This document shows positions 1 through 11,031 of a stretch of DNA of 64,000 bases, piece by piece. A model generated the notes under the pieces. The model ran no database searches and was not told the origin of the DNA. It saw only the letters and a program-made list of their open reading frames with translations. The stretch covers positions 62,001 through 126,000 of the forward strand of contig CP048720.1 in the NCBI GenBank assembly GCA_022641835.1, given 5' to 3'. Each line of letters starts with the position of its first letter. Position 1 is the first letter of the stretch. Origin of the DNA: Petasospora fabianii (taxonomy: Eukaryota; Ascomycota; Saccharomycetes; Phaffomycetales; Wickerhamomycetaceae). A program made the translations under genes and the position numbers.

Positions 1-694
1 ATGAGACTCTCACAGTAGTTGTAACAGTAGATAAGCTCTCTGTAGAAAGGGACTCAGCTTCAGTGGTGACGGTAGTACCGACACTGGTCTTGGAGATCCA
101 ACTAGTACTCTCAGTGTCAGTCCCCTCTGTGGTACACTCAATACTTGTCCCAATTTCAGTGGAGATAGTCTGGATAGAGGTGGAAAAAGTCTCAGACGCA
201 GTGCTAGAGGTCGACAAGGTAGATGTCTCAGTCTCGGTGATTGTGGTGGTGGACTCAAAGAAGCTTGACTGCGAAGAACTCAAAGTTGACGAAGCAGTGG
301 AGGAAGTCTTTGGATGTTTCTTCTTGTGCTTAGTAGTAGTAGCTGAGGAGAAGATGGAGGTGCTGGACTCCTCTGGTTCGGAAGTGGATGACTCTTCGAA
401 AATGACAGAGGTAACAGTTGAGGTGGTGGTCTCTTCACTAGATGATGGCTCACTAAGGATGGAAGTGGTGATAGTCAAAGTAGTGGTGGACTCCTCGGAT
501 GGCAGGTTATAAGATGGCACTGTGGTAAAAGATGGCGTAGTCGACTCAGCAGAGGTTGGCTCAATTGGTGTTTTATGCGGGTTCTTCGAGTGCTTTGGCT
601 TCTTTGACCATGATGGGGACTTGAATGGCTCGGCTTCAACAGAGAGGATGGCTGGGACCATGGCCAGAGCCACAACAGCAACGGATAACTTCAT
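1..694 (-). CDS. Ser/Thr-rich secreted cell-wall-type protein, 3' end outside window
   Basis: An open frame runs from an ATG at 694 to the window edge (231 codons, no stop). It begins MKLSVAVVALAMVPAILSVE, a typical signal peptide with likely cleavage near residue 21. The mature part is almost entirely Ser, Thr, Glu and Pro, with a short Lys/His-rich patch (KHKKKHPK) near residue 120 and only one Cys visible, in the C-terminal part. This composition is that of heavily O-mannosylated yeast wall or surface mannoproteins; a GPI-attachment signal would lie beyond the edge and cannot be checked. A TATAAAG box lies about 70 bp upstream of the ATG (764-770). No specific family is recognised. The gene is certain to be open; the wall-protein role is inferred from signal peptide and composition. 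Confidence 0.75.
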   Translation of the reverse strand, partial: MKLSVAVVALAMVPAILSVEAEPFKSPSWSKKPKHSKNPHKTPIEPTSAESTTPSFTTVPSYNLPSEESTTTLTITTSILSEPSSSEETTTSTVTSVIFEESSTSEPEESSTSIFSSATTTKHKKKHPKTSSTASSTLSSSQSSFFESTTTITETETSTLSTSSTASETFSTSIQTISTEIGTSIECTTEGTDTESTSWISKTSVGTTVTTEAESLSTESLSTVTTTVRVS

Positions 695-1423
695 GTTGGG
701 TTATCAGAAGGTCTAATGAAGCAGGAAGGAGTAATGAAGTCATAAAGGCGAGCGACCATGGCGCTTTATAGGTCAGCAGGCTGACTTGCTCACCTTGGGC
801 TGATTGAAGATGCCGATGTTTGCCAGGCCAGAGAGCTTTCCGCAAAGGGTCAAAAATTGTCCAAGAAGAGAAGGCTAGAATTATCTCTGCACATCTCCAT
901 GGTACAATTTTAAGCTTTTGTTGTATTGAAGTGGCCATGAGGACCTATTGGAGGGTTTGATCTACGGATTTTGGATTCATATGGGTTGATTGGTTAAAGG
1001 AGATCGGCATGCCGATGTGCTGGGCTGCCGCTAATCTGATTGTCCCATACATCCAATAATTCATAAACTATCGTACAATGTGGCTAAACTTTAAGATTCA
1101 ACTATTAACAGAATTTAAAACGTACACACGTACAAACCGTCATCACAGGAGCGTCAAAGGGGACGTACAACCAGTGTGAAATGCAAAAAACACTAACGTT
1201 AACGGCAGTTGTATGGCTTCGCTTTCCCATACACCGGATGTGCAACCAGGATATATAACCTGATTGAACTTTTATGTTCTTCTTCACTTTTCAAACAAAG
1301 TCACCACACAGACTATCACTGATCGGCAACAGCAACAGCAACAACAGCAACAACAACAAAAGCGCCTCACACCGCTGTGCAGCACACTAAAAACAGCCCA
1401 GCAACACAACACATGTTAGCTTA
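695..1423. other. Intergenic region, promoter side of the mannoprotein gene
   Basis: This lies between the SEC61 stop and the mannoprotein ATG, both on the minus strand. It holds the TATAAAG box at 764-770 (minus) and the CAA/CAG microsatellite listed separately. No open frame here looks like protein, and no tRNA signature was seen. Confidence 0.6.
1327..1360. repeat. CAA/CAG triplet microsatellite
   Basis: An imperfect run of CAA and CAG triplets of about 34 bp lies just downstream of the SEC61 stop codon on the minus strand. It is not inside any supported coding region, so it is a simple-sequence tract in the SEC61 3' flank. Confidence 0.85.
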
Positions 1424-3082
1424 CTACTGACCAAGACCACCGAAAAGCTGAGAGAAGTTCTGGGAGCCACCACTCTGCTGGTATTCCGTAGCGATGATCT
1501 CCAAGAAGGAGAACGCAGTGCCGCAAGCAATGAGCACACCGGCAGACTTGCCCTTTCCACCGAAGAAGTCACCAATGAGTGAGACGACAGCAAGGACAGT
1601 GGCACCGGAGACAGCAGCAACTGGGATGACACGGTTGAGTTCCTTGGAGATGGAGATGTCTCTGCGGCCAGCGAGAGAGATACCCTGCTCCTTGAACTGC
1701 TGGGCAATGTCTCTTGGGGCTGAACCGGATATGAGGGACCATGTGTTGGCAAAGAAAGCGGAGGAGACGATGACAATGAGGGCAAAGCCAATGGTCTTGA
1801 GTGGGGAGGTGATGGCCTGGGTGAGGGAGGCTGGTGGGGAGAAGAAGTAGATGATGGATGGCTTCTCAACCACGAAGGAGCCTCCAAAGGCAGTTGATGT
1901 GTAAGCACCAAGAACCTTGACAAGTGGGTTAGAGGAGTCGTTCTTGAGACCAAGGTTAACAATGGTGTAACCAATGATATTCAAGTAAAACAACACGACA
2001 TAAGAGAACAAGAGTGGCATAGCACCAGTATAGAGCAATCTAATTGGGTAGATGTTGTTGACGGCTCTAACTCTGTTGGATCTGATTGGTAGCTCGATTC
2101 TAAAGTTCTGCAAGTAGATGGCAACGGCCAAAGTGGCGAGTGTAACATAACCCTGAATCAAGTTTGGCAAGTATGGTCTGGTGAAGGCGTTCAAGATGGC
2201 GTTCTTGAATGGGGCGTTACGAATTTGACCAATCAAGTTGATAACAGCACCCTGGGTTTCAGAGCCTCTAGTGGTCTTGACAGCGTTGATACCAAGGATG
2301 TCACCGACAAAGTTAGAGGAGGCGTTGACAGTGACGAATGTCAAACAACCAGAGCCGAAACCGTAGCCCTTGTCGATGACCTCAGTGGTCAAGGTCATGA
2401 TGAAGCCAGTAGTGATCAACTGGAAGTTGATCAAGATGACCTGCCAGAAGCTGAGGTTGTAGCCATAGTAGCCAGTAGCGACAAAGATGTTTGTCAAGAC
2501 GACATACTGGAAGATGGCGAATAACTTCTGCAAACTTTGGAACAATTGTCTGTCTGCTCTGTTTGCCAAGTTGACCTTGATGAGCTTGAGACCAGCGAGG
2601 AGCTGGAAGATGATACCAGAGGAGATGATTGGGAAGACACCAAACTCGAGAAGAGTACCTCTCTCAGCACCAAAGGCTGGACGGAGGAAAGAGATTGGGT
2701 CACCGGTGACCTTAGCACCACCGTACACTGGCAATTGGACGAGGAGATATACGAAGGAGGCACCGATGGTGTACATCACCTTGTCATCGAAAGGCAAGCT
2801 ACCGATTGGGAGCTCCACCTCTGGGAGGAGGGGCAGGAATGGTTTAGCGAGATCAACGAGACGGACTGCCATTGCGTTAGTGATATGTGTCTGAGTCTGA
2901 TTGCCGGTGTGAAGTGAGTAGGAGAGAGAGATCTGATCACAAATGTGATGGACCACTCGTACAAGCTCGGCGAGCTGGCGGTTAATGGAACTGTCTCGAT
3001 CACACTTCAAGCGCTCGTAAGCGTTCATTTAAAAGCGTGTTCACATCACAGAAGGCAAGGGGAAGCACTCACATCCACTCAT
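1424..3082 (-). CDS. SEC61: Sec61 translocon alpha subunit, one 207-nt intron
   Basis: This is the pore subunit of the ER protein-conducting channel, a polytopic membrane protein with about ten membrane spans. Exon 1 is only 10 nt (3082-3073, ATG AGT GGA T), followed by a GTGAGT donor at 3072. The intron ends at 2866 after a CACTAAC branch site, and exon 2 runs 2865-1424. The spliced product begins MSGFRLVDLAKPFLPLLPEV, matching the family N-terminus (S. cerevisiae RVLDLFKPFESFLPEV), and totals 483 residues against 480 in S. cerevisiae. An unspliced frame opens further upstream but starts with unrelated sequence, and an ATG at 2872-2870 lies inside the intron between branch point and acceptor, so it is a false start. 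The rest (QLPVYGG, TGFIMTLTTEVIDKGYGFGSG, C-terminal FLEIIATEYQQ) is typical Sec61. Confidence 0.95.
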
Positions 3083-3729
3083 GGCGTGGGATCTAGTTGT
3101 GTTAGGCGTAGGGAGAACCGTGGGGCGGGTTGAGAGCACTAGTTGTGGCTGGCACTTTGTCGACGTCGAAAAGAGATTCAAACCGCCGCTTTTTCGCCGC
3201 GCCACGCTGAAGAATTTGATTATGTAAGCAGAGATGATGAAAGATTTCAAGATTATTGTTGGTGAGTTGGTGATTGTAGCTTAGTACGCTGTTGATAAGA
3301 GTTTCATGGGTCTACTACCTCATAATTAAGTTTTTGTAGAAGTAATGATTGTCAACAATTGTTTCGAAGGTAGTTGTTGCCTTGACTGAACAGCCTATGA
3401 TTACATAACACTCAAGTGCGAAACTGCCTCCTGAGGGTGGGGGTGACCCTGATTGCGCCACTTATTCTGTATATCAATGTTCCTAACTAGTCAAAAGTCC
3501 TCAAAAAGCTATATGATTGCTTATAATAGGCTTTAAACAACATGCTAAAAACATGAGACTCACCCTTACGCCCCAAATTTGCTCTAAAGTCTAACAGGGC
3601 TCACAACCCTTCCGAATTAGGGCAGGGCATCTCATCGCGCCTTTACAAAAAAATTTTAAGCGGAGTGTTAACCCACCTTATCAACCACCAGGCACAATTG
3701 CATACCAATCACACGACATACACTTTAAA
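3083..3729. other. Divergent promoter region SEC61 / EBP2
   Basis: About 650 bp shared by the two divergent genes. The EBP2-proximal part carries ribosome-biogenesis motifs listed separately. No tRNA or further gene was seen. A CTAAC/TAG pair near 3483-3489 on the plus strand has no convincing coding partner. Confidence 0.6.
3631..3657 (+). promoter_or_regulatory. PAC and RRPE motifs upstream of EBP2
   Basis: CTCATCGC at 3631-3638 is the reverse complement of the PAC core GCGATGAG, and AAAAAAATTTT at 3647-3657 fits the RRPE element. In Saccharomyces these paired motifs mark rRNA-processing and ribosome-biogenesis promoters. They sit about 75-100 bp upstream of the EBP2 ATG, the expected place for that regulon. 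The motifs are seen; the regulation is inferred. Confidence 0.7.
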
Positions 3730-4269
3730 ATGGGTAAGGGAAAGCTCAAAGAGAGACTTCAGGTCGCCCTCGCCAAAGAGGACTTGAAGAAGTCGCAGCA
3801 AAAGAAGGCTGAGCAGAAGAAGAAGGCCCTTAAAGAGGATGGTCCAAAAGTTGTGACAAAGGACCAGCTTGCCGCTAAGGAGGCTGAAAAGGCTGCTAAG
3901 ATTGCTCAGAAGGCTGAGAAGGAGGCCGCTATCAAGGCAGCCAAGAATGCTGAGGAAGAGAAGCCAGAGGAGTACGAGAGCTCTACTTTGTCCAAGAAGG
4001 AGCAGAGAAAATTGAAGAAGGCTCTCCTTGCCAAGATGGAGCAGGAGGAGCAGAGCGAAGAGGATAATGAGGAGGAAGATGAGGGTTTTGATGATGAGGA
4101 CGTTGAAATCGCTGAGGACACAGACTCTGAGATGGAGGAGTATCTGCTTGATCTCGAAAAGTTGGCCAGAAGTGACAGTGAGGACGATGAGGACGATGAG
4201 GATGATGAGAATGATGAAGAGGAGGACGATGAGGACGATGAGGCTGAGGATGCCGAGGAACAGGAGGAC

Positions 4270-4302
<33 letters not shown>

Positions 4303-5133
4303 CAAGAAGAAGAAGAAGAAGAAGACATCCCACTTTCTGATGTTGAACTTGACTCCGATGCTGACGTTGTCCCACACACCAAGCTCACAATCAACAACGT
4401 TGCTGCTCTCAAGGATGCGCTTACCCGTATCCAGCTGCCATGGAAAAAACACTCTTTCCAGGAGCACCAATCCCTCACATCATCTGATAAGGTCGAACCA
4501 CAGATCAAGGATATCTATGACGATACAGAGCGTGAGTTGGCTTTCTACAAGCAGGCTCTCCAAGCCACAACGGAGGGCCGTTCTAAGCTTTTGAAACTCA
4601 AGGTGCCGTTCACAAGACCAGCTGACTACTTCGCTGAGATGATCAAGTCAGATGAGCACATGGACAAACTTAAACAGAAGCTGGTGAAGGAGGCCACTGA
4701 GAAGAAGGCCAGTGAGGAGGCAAAGAGACAGAGACAGTTAAAGAAGTTCGGTAAGCAGGTTCAGAATGCTACTCTCCAGGAGCGTCAGAAGGAGAAGAGA
4801 GAGACACTCGACAAGATCAAGGGTCTCAAGAGAAAGAGACAGGATAACGAGATGACTAACGATGAATTCGATATCGCTATCGAGGAGGCCACTGCCGATA
4901 AGGCTGAGAGAGCTGAGAGAGACACAAGAGGAAGAGGTAACATGAACAACAAGAGATCCAAGCCAAACTCCAAGAGAATGGCTAAGGACGCCAAGTATGG
5001 TCAGGGTGGTATGAAGAGATTTAAGAGAAAGAACGACGCTGCCTCTTCCAACGATATGTCTGATTTCTCCCAGCGTAAGATGAAGGGCAAACCAGCTAAG
5101 CGTCCTGGTAAGAGCAGACGTAACAGAAACTAA
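3730..5133 (+). CDS. EBP2: Ebp2 ribosome-biogenesis protein
   Basis: Nucleolar protein needed for pre-rRNA processing and 60S subunit assembly. The frame encodes 467 residues (S. cerevisiae 427). The N-terminus is a lysine-rich coiled segment, followed by a long acidic tract (residues about 110-200), then the conserved core with LPWKKHSFQEHQS, IKDIYDDTERELAFYKQ, DYFAEMIKSDEHMDK and KKFGKQVQNATLQ. The tail is basic, with KYGQGGMKRFKRKND and RKMKGKPAKRPGKSRR as in the family. The extra length lies mainly in the acidic tract, encoded by a GAA/GAG repeat. PAC and RRPE motifs upstream fit its role. It is divergent from SEC61 and convergent with SNU114, 119 bp apart. Identification is secure. Confidence 0.97.
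4269..4325 (+). repeat. GAA/GAG triplet tract inside EBP2
   Basis: A run of GAA and GAG codons broken once by CAA encodes the poly-glutamate stretch of Ebp2. It is in frame and likely varies in length between strains. Confidence 0.85.
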
Positions 5134-5252
5134 AATGATCACCATTGAAAGTGATCAGTCTTGGGCATAATATCATTATCTTCGGTTATAATTCATGAGT
5201 CATTGTACATTACGATTTCAACAATTCACAGACGTAGATCATCCACAACGCA

Positions 5253-8173
5253 TTACACCAACAAACCAAGCTCCTTCAACTGATCAACCAACTCCTTGTC
5301 AATGTACTTGGCTAAGCTTGGTTCACCACTCAGTCCCTTTCTCTTTCTTGTCTTCATGACAAAGTCTCTAGCAAGCCCCTGTACTGGAGCAGGCTTCAAT
5401 TTTGGAATGAAAACGTCCTTATCTAAAGGATCACCTGGTACAACAGCCCATTTCTCAAAGTACAATGACACCAACGCCTGACCCTGTGTAGCGACCCTGA
5501 TATCCGTCTCAAGGCCCGCACAATCGATCACAGGAACGAAGCCATGGATCTTGTACAACTGAGTAGCGGCAATTGGAGAATCCTTAAGCACTGCACCTCT
5601 CCTCTTATCTAAGAGAGCCTCAATTACACGAATCATGTTTGCAGTGCTCACAATCTCAAAGTTGTAGACCGGTTCCATAAGCTTTGGTGTACTTGTAAGC
5701 ATGGCTGAATAGCAAGCACGTCTCATCATTGGGATGATCTGTCCATTACCACGCTGCATAAGATCTTTGGAGAACTTGGCATCAATGATCTTGAACTTTA
5801 CACCACGAATCGGTTCATCGGTAAGCGGACCTTCACGAACAGCCCACTGGAAACCCTGAACAATCGCATCCTTCATCTGTGTAAGCATTGGCTTGTCAAC
5901 TTCGTCAGTTAGTGTATCATCGAGGAGTGCGTTTGGTGTACTCGAGTCAGGCCCAAAAGACCATAGCGAACGAGCAGCAAGAGAGTCCCAACCATATACA
6001 TCACGGAGTGTCTTGTTGATACGAGGTTGTGATGTTTGTAGCTTTCCAGTCTCAAGATCCCGGGCAAGATCTTCCTCAAGAGGTTCAGCAATTATGGTAA
6101 TGGAGTTCTGCTCATTTTGTGATCTGATAGTGACTTTAGTAAAACTAGAATCGACAACAGTCTCAGAAAACTTTGTGATTGGGTCTGAGATCTTAATGTT
6201 GATATTGGAAACATTACGTAGATCATACATCAATGAATCAAGGTACAATTCTCCAGATCCAAACACAACGTGCTCGCCACTTTCTTCGACCTTGATTTCG
6301 ACACCACAGTAGGACTTATTGATCTTTCTGAGTCCATCAAGCATCTTCGGTAAATCAGTAGGTATCTGCGGTTCAATGACAACCTTGAACACACTCTTGT
6401 TCAGATGGTTGACTGGCTTAAAGATGGAGAGTGGTTCTGGAACAGTAGAGCCGTAGATGGTACCAGTCTTGGAGATGCTGTCGATACCACCAAGCAAGAA
6501 GATGGCACCAGATGGGACTTCTTCGACTGGGATCTTGTAACGTCCTCCAGGGATGAACAGTTCCTGAACAGTGAGAGTCTGAAGGTCTTCATCATCATCG
6601 TTGTAGTTTTCACCAAGTACCTTGATGTGGTCACCCTTTTTCAACGTGCCTGAAAAAACTCTTCCCACGCCAACGGTAGGATCAATCATCTTGGAGATGT
6701 GTGCGATGAGTGGACCGTCACTAGATGACTTGGCAATAGCAGCCTTGATATCTGGCGAGCTTCCAGTGTAAAGGTCATCTTTGGAATGCTTCTCTGGCGA
6801 TGAGTACGTCTCAATGACATCGACAAATCCTCTCGAGTTACCAAAGATCAGACGGAACATCTCTCGGAGCAAAACCTGGGGATCCGACTTCAGCAGGTCC
6901 TTCGATAGTGTAATGCCAAACGACTTGTACATAGTCTTCTTTAACTCTTCGGGTGGTTGTGATATGACCTGTGTTACAATTTTGTAGATAGGTTCGAGGA
7001 TGAAGTGGATGAAACTTCGCTTTTCTCCCTTAGTCGTGAACTTATTACGAGATTCGTCGTAGTAGATATTACCCCACAGTCTCTTAGCAAAGGCATCGAT
7101 GTCAAAGTCAACATCAAGTCTTTCAGAGTAAAGCTTTGCGAATGACCTGAGGTTGAAGCAGAAGTTGAAATCTGCTGATGCGAATAGCACATTATTAATA
7201 TCCGGTGAGATCGTGCATTGGTGTTGGTAGGACTCGTAGAGCTTGTTTCCAATAAGATATGTGTTGATTTCATCAATGCCATTTCTGATCTTGTGGAAGG
7301 CATCGAGTGGTGGAAGCTTGAGTTCGAGTACAAGACGATCAATCTTGTTAATTATGAAAGCCAGTTCGATGTTTTCCATGAGTGCATTATCGATAGCACG
7401 TTTGGCACCAATGGTGAGTCCTTCCACAACATCTACCACGACAACAGATATATCCGTAAGCCTCTGTGCAATGGCAACCTCGTCAGCGAAATCAACATGG
7501 CCTGGTGTGTCAATGAGATTAAAGGCGGTGGAGTTGTCTTGTAGATTCTGCAGAAGAAGAGACATAGGCGAGCTTTTTATCGTCACACCTCTCTCAATTT
7601 CAAGTTTTGTGTTATCTGTGTATCTGAGCTTCTTGTAATTTCGTGTCTTCTTGGAGATCCTTAACTGGTGTGTCTCCAGGATCAACATGTCAAGGAATGA
7701 TGTCTTTCCAGAGTTTAAACTTCCCACCAACGAGACATTCCTCACCTTCGATGGTATCTCAAGAACATTAAGAAGATATTCTTTCGTATAGCTTGTTTTC
7801 GGGAGCTTTTTGTCTTCGATCTTGAATACCTTGGTCTCCTTGGGTTTGACAAGTGGCTCGGCGATGGACTGCGTATCACTCATATGAACAACTGTTTCCA
7901 CGCCCTCTCCGAATGTCTCGGACATCGTCGGGTACAGTCGTTTTTCCTCATGTACAATAAGCTGTTGACCTGTCTCTCGGGAATCAGCATCTTTTACTTC
8001 AGCGTCACTCTGTTGACCGTCACTGTCTTCTCTTTCAAAGACATAGTCGACGGACTCTGCATCAGAGTCTTGTGGGTCTCCAATGAGATTACCAAACCTG
8101 AAAAGTCTGTTAGTACTGAGCCATGGCCATTTCCAAGATTCCTAACTTACTCGTCGTAGAGATCCTCGTCCAT
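5253..8173 (-). CDS. SNU114: Snu114 U5 snRNP GTPase, one 53-nt intron
   Basis: EF-2-like GTPase of the U5 snRNP that controls Brr2-driven spliceosome activation and disassembly. Exon 1 (8173-8151) encodes MDEDLYDE. A GTAAGT donor at 8150, a TACTAAC branch site and a TTTTCAG acceptor at 8098 define a 53-nt intron; exon 2 (8097-5253) continues FGNLIGDPQDSDAESVDYVF. The product is 955 residues (S. cerevisiae 1008). After an acidic N-terminus come the G domain motifs NSGKTSF (G1), DTPGHVDF (G3) and NKIDRL (G4), then EF-2 domains II-V, with RGAVLKDSPIAATQLYKIHGFVPVID near the C-terminus. The unspliced frame would start 65 residues late and lose the conserved MDEDLYDEFGN start, so the spliced start is preferred. 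Confidence 0.95.
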
Positions 8174-8664
8174 GATTCTTCTATGCGCTGCTGTATGACT
8201 GAAATGCTTTTAGTCTCTTTGTTTACCTCTTCACAGTACCAACTCGAATTTTTGTAATACCGCGGACTGCCAAAATCAGACGTGTCAATACTCCATGAAT
8301 CGCTACATCGTTCGTTACTTAGTCATAAATTCCGAGAAACGGCAGCTTTGAAACAGTAGCTATTGAGACATTAGTTAGTGTTGTATCAAATTTATCACTC
8401 CTACTAACCTTAGGTGTGAAGTGAGACCGAACGTTGTTCCAGCGATATGTGAAAAAACTCGGGTGCGGTACCGAGTTCGATCAGACATACTCCACCTCTG
8501 CACACGCACCTTTCCGAGATGAGCTACCAGTACCTAACCTGTAAATTCATTACAGGTACCTACAATAATGAAGTCTAATAATACAATCATAATGTTCATT
8601 GGCTCGTAACACGTAAACAAATTAAGAAATGGAGGGGGGTTAATTATGGAAGCCATCGACGTCA
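8174..8664. other. Intergenic region upstream of SNU114
   Basis: About 490 bp between two minus-strand genes, serving as SNU114 promoter and kinase 3' flank. It contains splice-like signals on both strands around 8360-8410 and a possible 38-codon spliced frame discussed in the findings; no firm gene can be called. No tRNA structure could be drawn. Confidence 0.5.
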
Positions 8665-11031
8665 TCAAAACTTCGCATTCTTGATCAACACGGAAACATT
8701 ATGTAGAGTAGCTCTTTCGGTGTTTGGTTGTGTCAACAATCCTCTCAATGTGTCAATAAAATGCTCATTCAAGTCAACAGCCTCGATAAAAGAGGCGAGG
8801 TCATAGTCTCCCTTCTGTATCATAGCTTTCAATCTTGGCTCATAAGCATGTGAAAATGGCAGGCGGCCCACACAAAGTGCATAGAAAAGCACACCAAGTG
8901 CCCATATGTCAGCAGTAGGGCCTAATGGTGGTGGTGCGGCTTCCAAGAGTTCAGGAGCCGCATATGGTAGAGAGCCAATGTGCTGATCTGGAACCTTTGG
9001 CTCGCCTGGCTGCGGGTGATGATTATGTGCGGTCAGAAGCGGACTGGCATCGAAACTCAATACATCTGTATCATCAGATACCGCTGTGCTTGGGACCGGG
9101 ACAAGGACTTTGGTGTCATCATGTACTTTGGTCGAGTCTTGAAGGATCTTTGCCAGTGACTTGATCCCTTTGAGTTCCTTGTCAGAAAGTGATCTTGGTA
9201 TGGAAGGTCTTCTTTTAATCATCCTGTCCTTCAACATGATATCACCGTCCTGCTCTATCACTTTGAACTGTTGACTCATACCAAAGTCACAAAGCCAGAT
9301 CTTCTTTTTGAGTGAGGATATATCAATCAAACAGTTCTCTAACTTCACATCACCATGGACAATTCCCTTGGAATGCATATAGTCCAAGGCACTAATTATT
9401 TGTAGCATGTACTCCTTGATAATCTGAAGTCTCTTAGTCTTCGGTGTAGGTAAATTCTCCGCATTGTAGACGCCCCATTTAGCAGCAAGATCATACAAAG
9501 ACCCACCAGTGGCCTTATATGTTAAACAAAAGATGCAGTCGGTGTTCTCCGTTACATTGACAAGTGGCAGAATGTTTGGGTGCTTCAACTGTTGCCAGAT
9601 CTGAACCTCTCGCAGGAAAATATTTCTAATATGTTGTCCACCTCCTTTGATTCTGATAATCTTCATGGCCTTCGTATCTCTGGCTGGTTCAGGGCCAGTA
9701 CACTCTCTCACGAAACCCCAAGCACCATGGCCAATTGTCTTCCCCAAGGTATAGCCCATGATTACACTTCCATTCTCCCAGCTTTTTAAAGACCTTTGAG
9801 ATCCCAGGCTGCTCAAGAATTGTGATGCAAAAGAGCTTTTGCTCCTACTTCTGGATGCTTCTTTGTTCACCTTCTTCAACACGTCTGGATGAGCTTTGCC
9901 GCTGAGACTTGCAATAATCTTTCTTCGCTCTGAGAACTTTAAGCTGTTAAAGTTTTCAGGTAAACTTTCCATGATAACCCTTTCCTCATCATCCATCTGC
10001 TTCTTAGTCAAGGGGACATTCATAGGAGACACCTGGGCGTGCAGCGGCCCCATGGGAGTGGACCCCAGGGACACGCCAGCGGACGATGATAGACTAATTG
10101 ACGAATCTTCCAGAGAAGTATTAGCACCAGTGAGTTGTTCCAGAGAGACACTGTTCCAGCGATCAACGGTTGCCCCAAAGTCTAAGTCTGGCAGATATTC
10201 ATCATTTGCACCACCCCACAAATCATATCTGTCTGCAACCTCTCTTCTCTCCTTATCTGCGATGTGGGTACTATAACCAGCATAACTCCACACAGGATCA
10301 CCATGTTCTCTTGGACCTTCACTGTTGAATCTGTCAAATTTGATGGGTCGGTGTCTCTCATCGTTGTTAATTCTTCTTCCATGGATAGGGTCAAAGTTGT
10401 GCGTCTCACTTTCAGACAGTGCCCTATGAAGTTTGGACTTTGATCGAACACGAGTATCGAGGGTCTGTTGTTTGATGATCTTTGCAGAGTCTTGCTGCTT
10501 TAGTAAAGAGTGATTTTTGCGTAGATTGGCTGCGTGAGAATCAGAGCGGATAGGTGTACTTGGTGAAAATACGGGTGGTGTGGGGGTGCTACTCTTTGGT
10601 GAGGGTGTAAGCACTGGTGTGGTCATTCCTGATGGAATCAGTTCATCGCCCAAGGTAATCAAGCGATCAACCTCATCAACAGGTTTGGGCCGTAGATTTT
10701 GCGCGGTTGGTGATGCCTTGGAGGTATGTGAGACAGATTCTTCTTGGAATCTTTTTTGGATGGGAGAGGATGTGGAGTCTGGAACGATTTCAAAATTCAG
10801 ATCGTCGTTTAATAGGTGCCTCTGTTGAGTTCTTCTACTCTGAGGAACATTCGGACGAGTCACAGAACTAGTCCTCTGTTGCTTGTGATCCTGTAGCTGT
10901 GAATGTGTGTGGGCCGATGTCTCTGCTTGTGATGGTTGTGGCGTACCTGTCCTGCTTCTACTTTCCTCCCTGATCTGAGCCAGACTGGTACTCAGAAGCG
11001 AAACTCTTCTAGGGGCCTGGCTACCAGACAT
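8665..11031 (-). CDS. Nnk1-like Ser/Thr protein kinase with HGD catalytic loop
   Basis: The frame encodes 788 residues. The first ~420 are Ser/Pro/Gln-rich and probably disordered. A protein kinase domain fills the rest: glycine loop IGHGAWGFV (near residue 433), lysine in AMKIIRI, catalytic loop VHGDVKLEN, then CDFG, and GSLPYAAPELLE as the APE region. The usual HRD is HGD, so this is a non-RD kinase, and the stretch between DFG and APE is about 105 residues, far longer than usual. The closest relative I can suggest is the nitrogen-network kinase Nnk1 (YKL171W), on overall architecture and the SLPYA-PELL motif; this is from memory and not tested. Lys, Asp and DFG-Asp are present, so catalysis is plausible. 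It is divergent from QCR8. Confidence 0.8.
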   Translation of the reverse strand: MSGSQAPRRVSLLSTSLAQIREESRSRTGTPQPSQAETSAHTHSQLQDHKQQRTSSVTRPNVPQSRRTQQRHLLNDDLNFEIVPDSTSSPIQKRFQEESVSHTSKASPTAQNLRPKPVDEVDRLITLGDELIPSGMTTPVLTPSPKSSTPTPPVFSPSTPIRSDSHAANLRKNHSLLKQQDSAKIIKQQTLDTRVRSKSKLHRALSESETHNFDPIHGRRINNDERHRPIKFDRFNSEGPREHGDPVWSYAGYSTHIADKERREVADRYDLWGGANDEYLPDLDFGATVDRWNSVSLEQLTGANTSLEDSSISLSSSAGVSLGSTPMGPLHAQVSPMNVPLTKKQMDDEERVIMESLPENFNSLKFSERRKIIASLSGKAHPDVLKKVNKEASRSRSKSSFASQFLSSLGSQRSLKSWENGSVIMGYTLGKTIGHGAWGFVRECTGPEPARDTKAMKIIRIKGGGQHIRNIFLREVQIWQQLKHPNILPLVNVTENTDCIFCLTYKATGGSLYDLAAKWGVYNAENLPTPKTKRLQIIKEYMLQIISALDYMHSKGIVHGDVKLENCLIDISSLKKKIWLCDFGMSQQFKVIEQDGDIMLKDRMIKRRPSIPRSLSDKELKGIKSLAKILQDSTKVHDDTKVLVPVPSTAVSDDTDVLSFDASPLLTAHNHHPQPGEPKVPDQHIGSLPYAAPELLEAAPPPLGPTADIWALGVLFYALCVGRLPFSHAYEPRLKAMIQKGDYDLASFIEAVDLNEHFIDTLRGLLTQPNTERATLHNVSVLIKNAKF

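Noticed and set aside
3906-4508. Poly-Ser and poly-Leu frames antisense to EBP2
   Set aside because: They are complements of the GAA/GAG/GAT acidic tract.
8464-8492. GAGTTCGATCAG, resembling a tRNA B-box
   Set aside because: No matching A-box or acceptor stem can be drawn at the proper distance on either strand.
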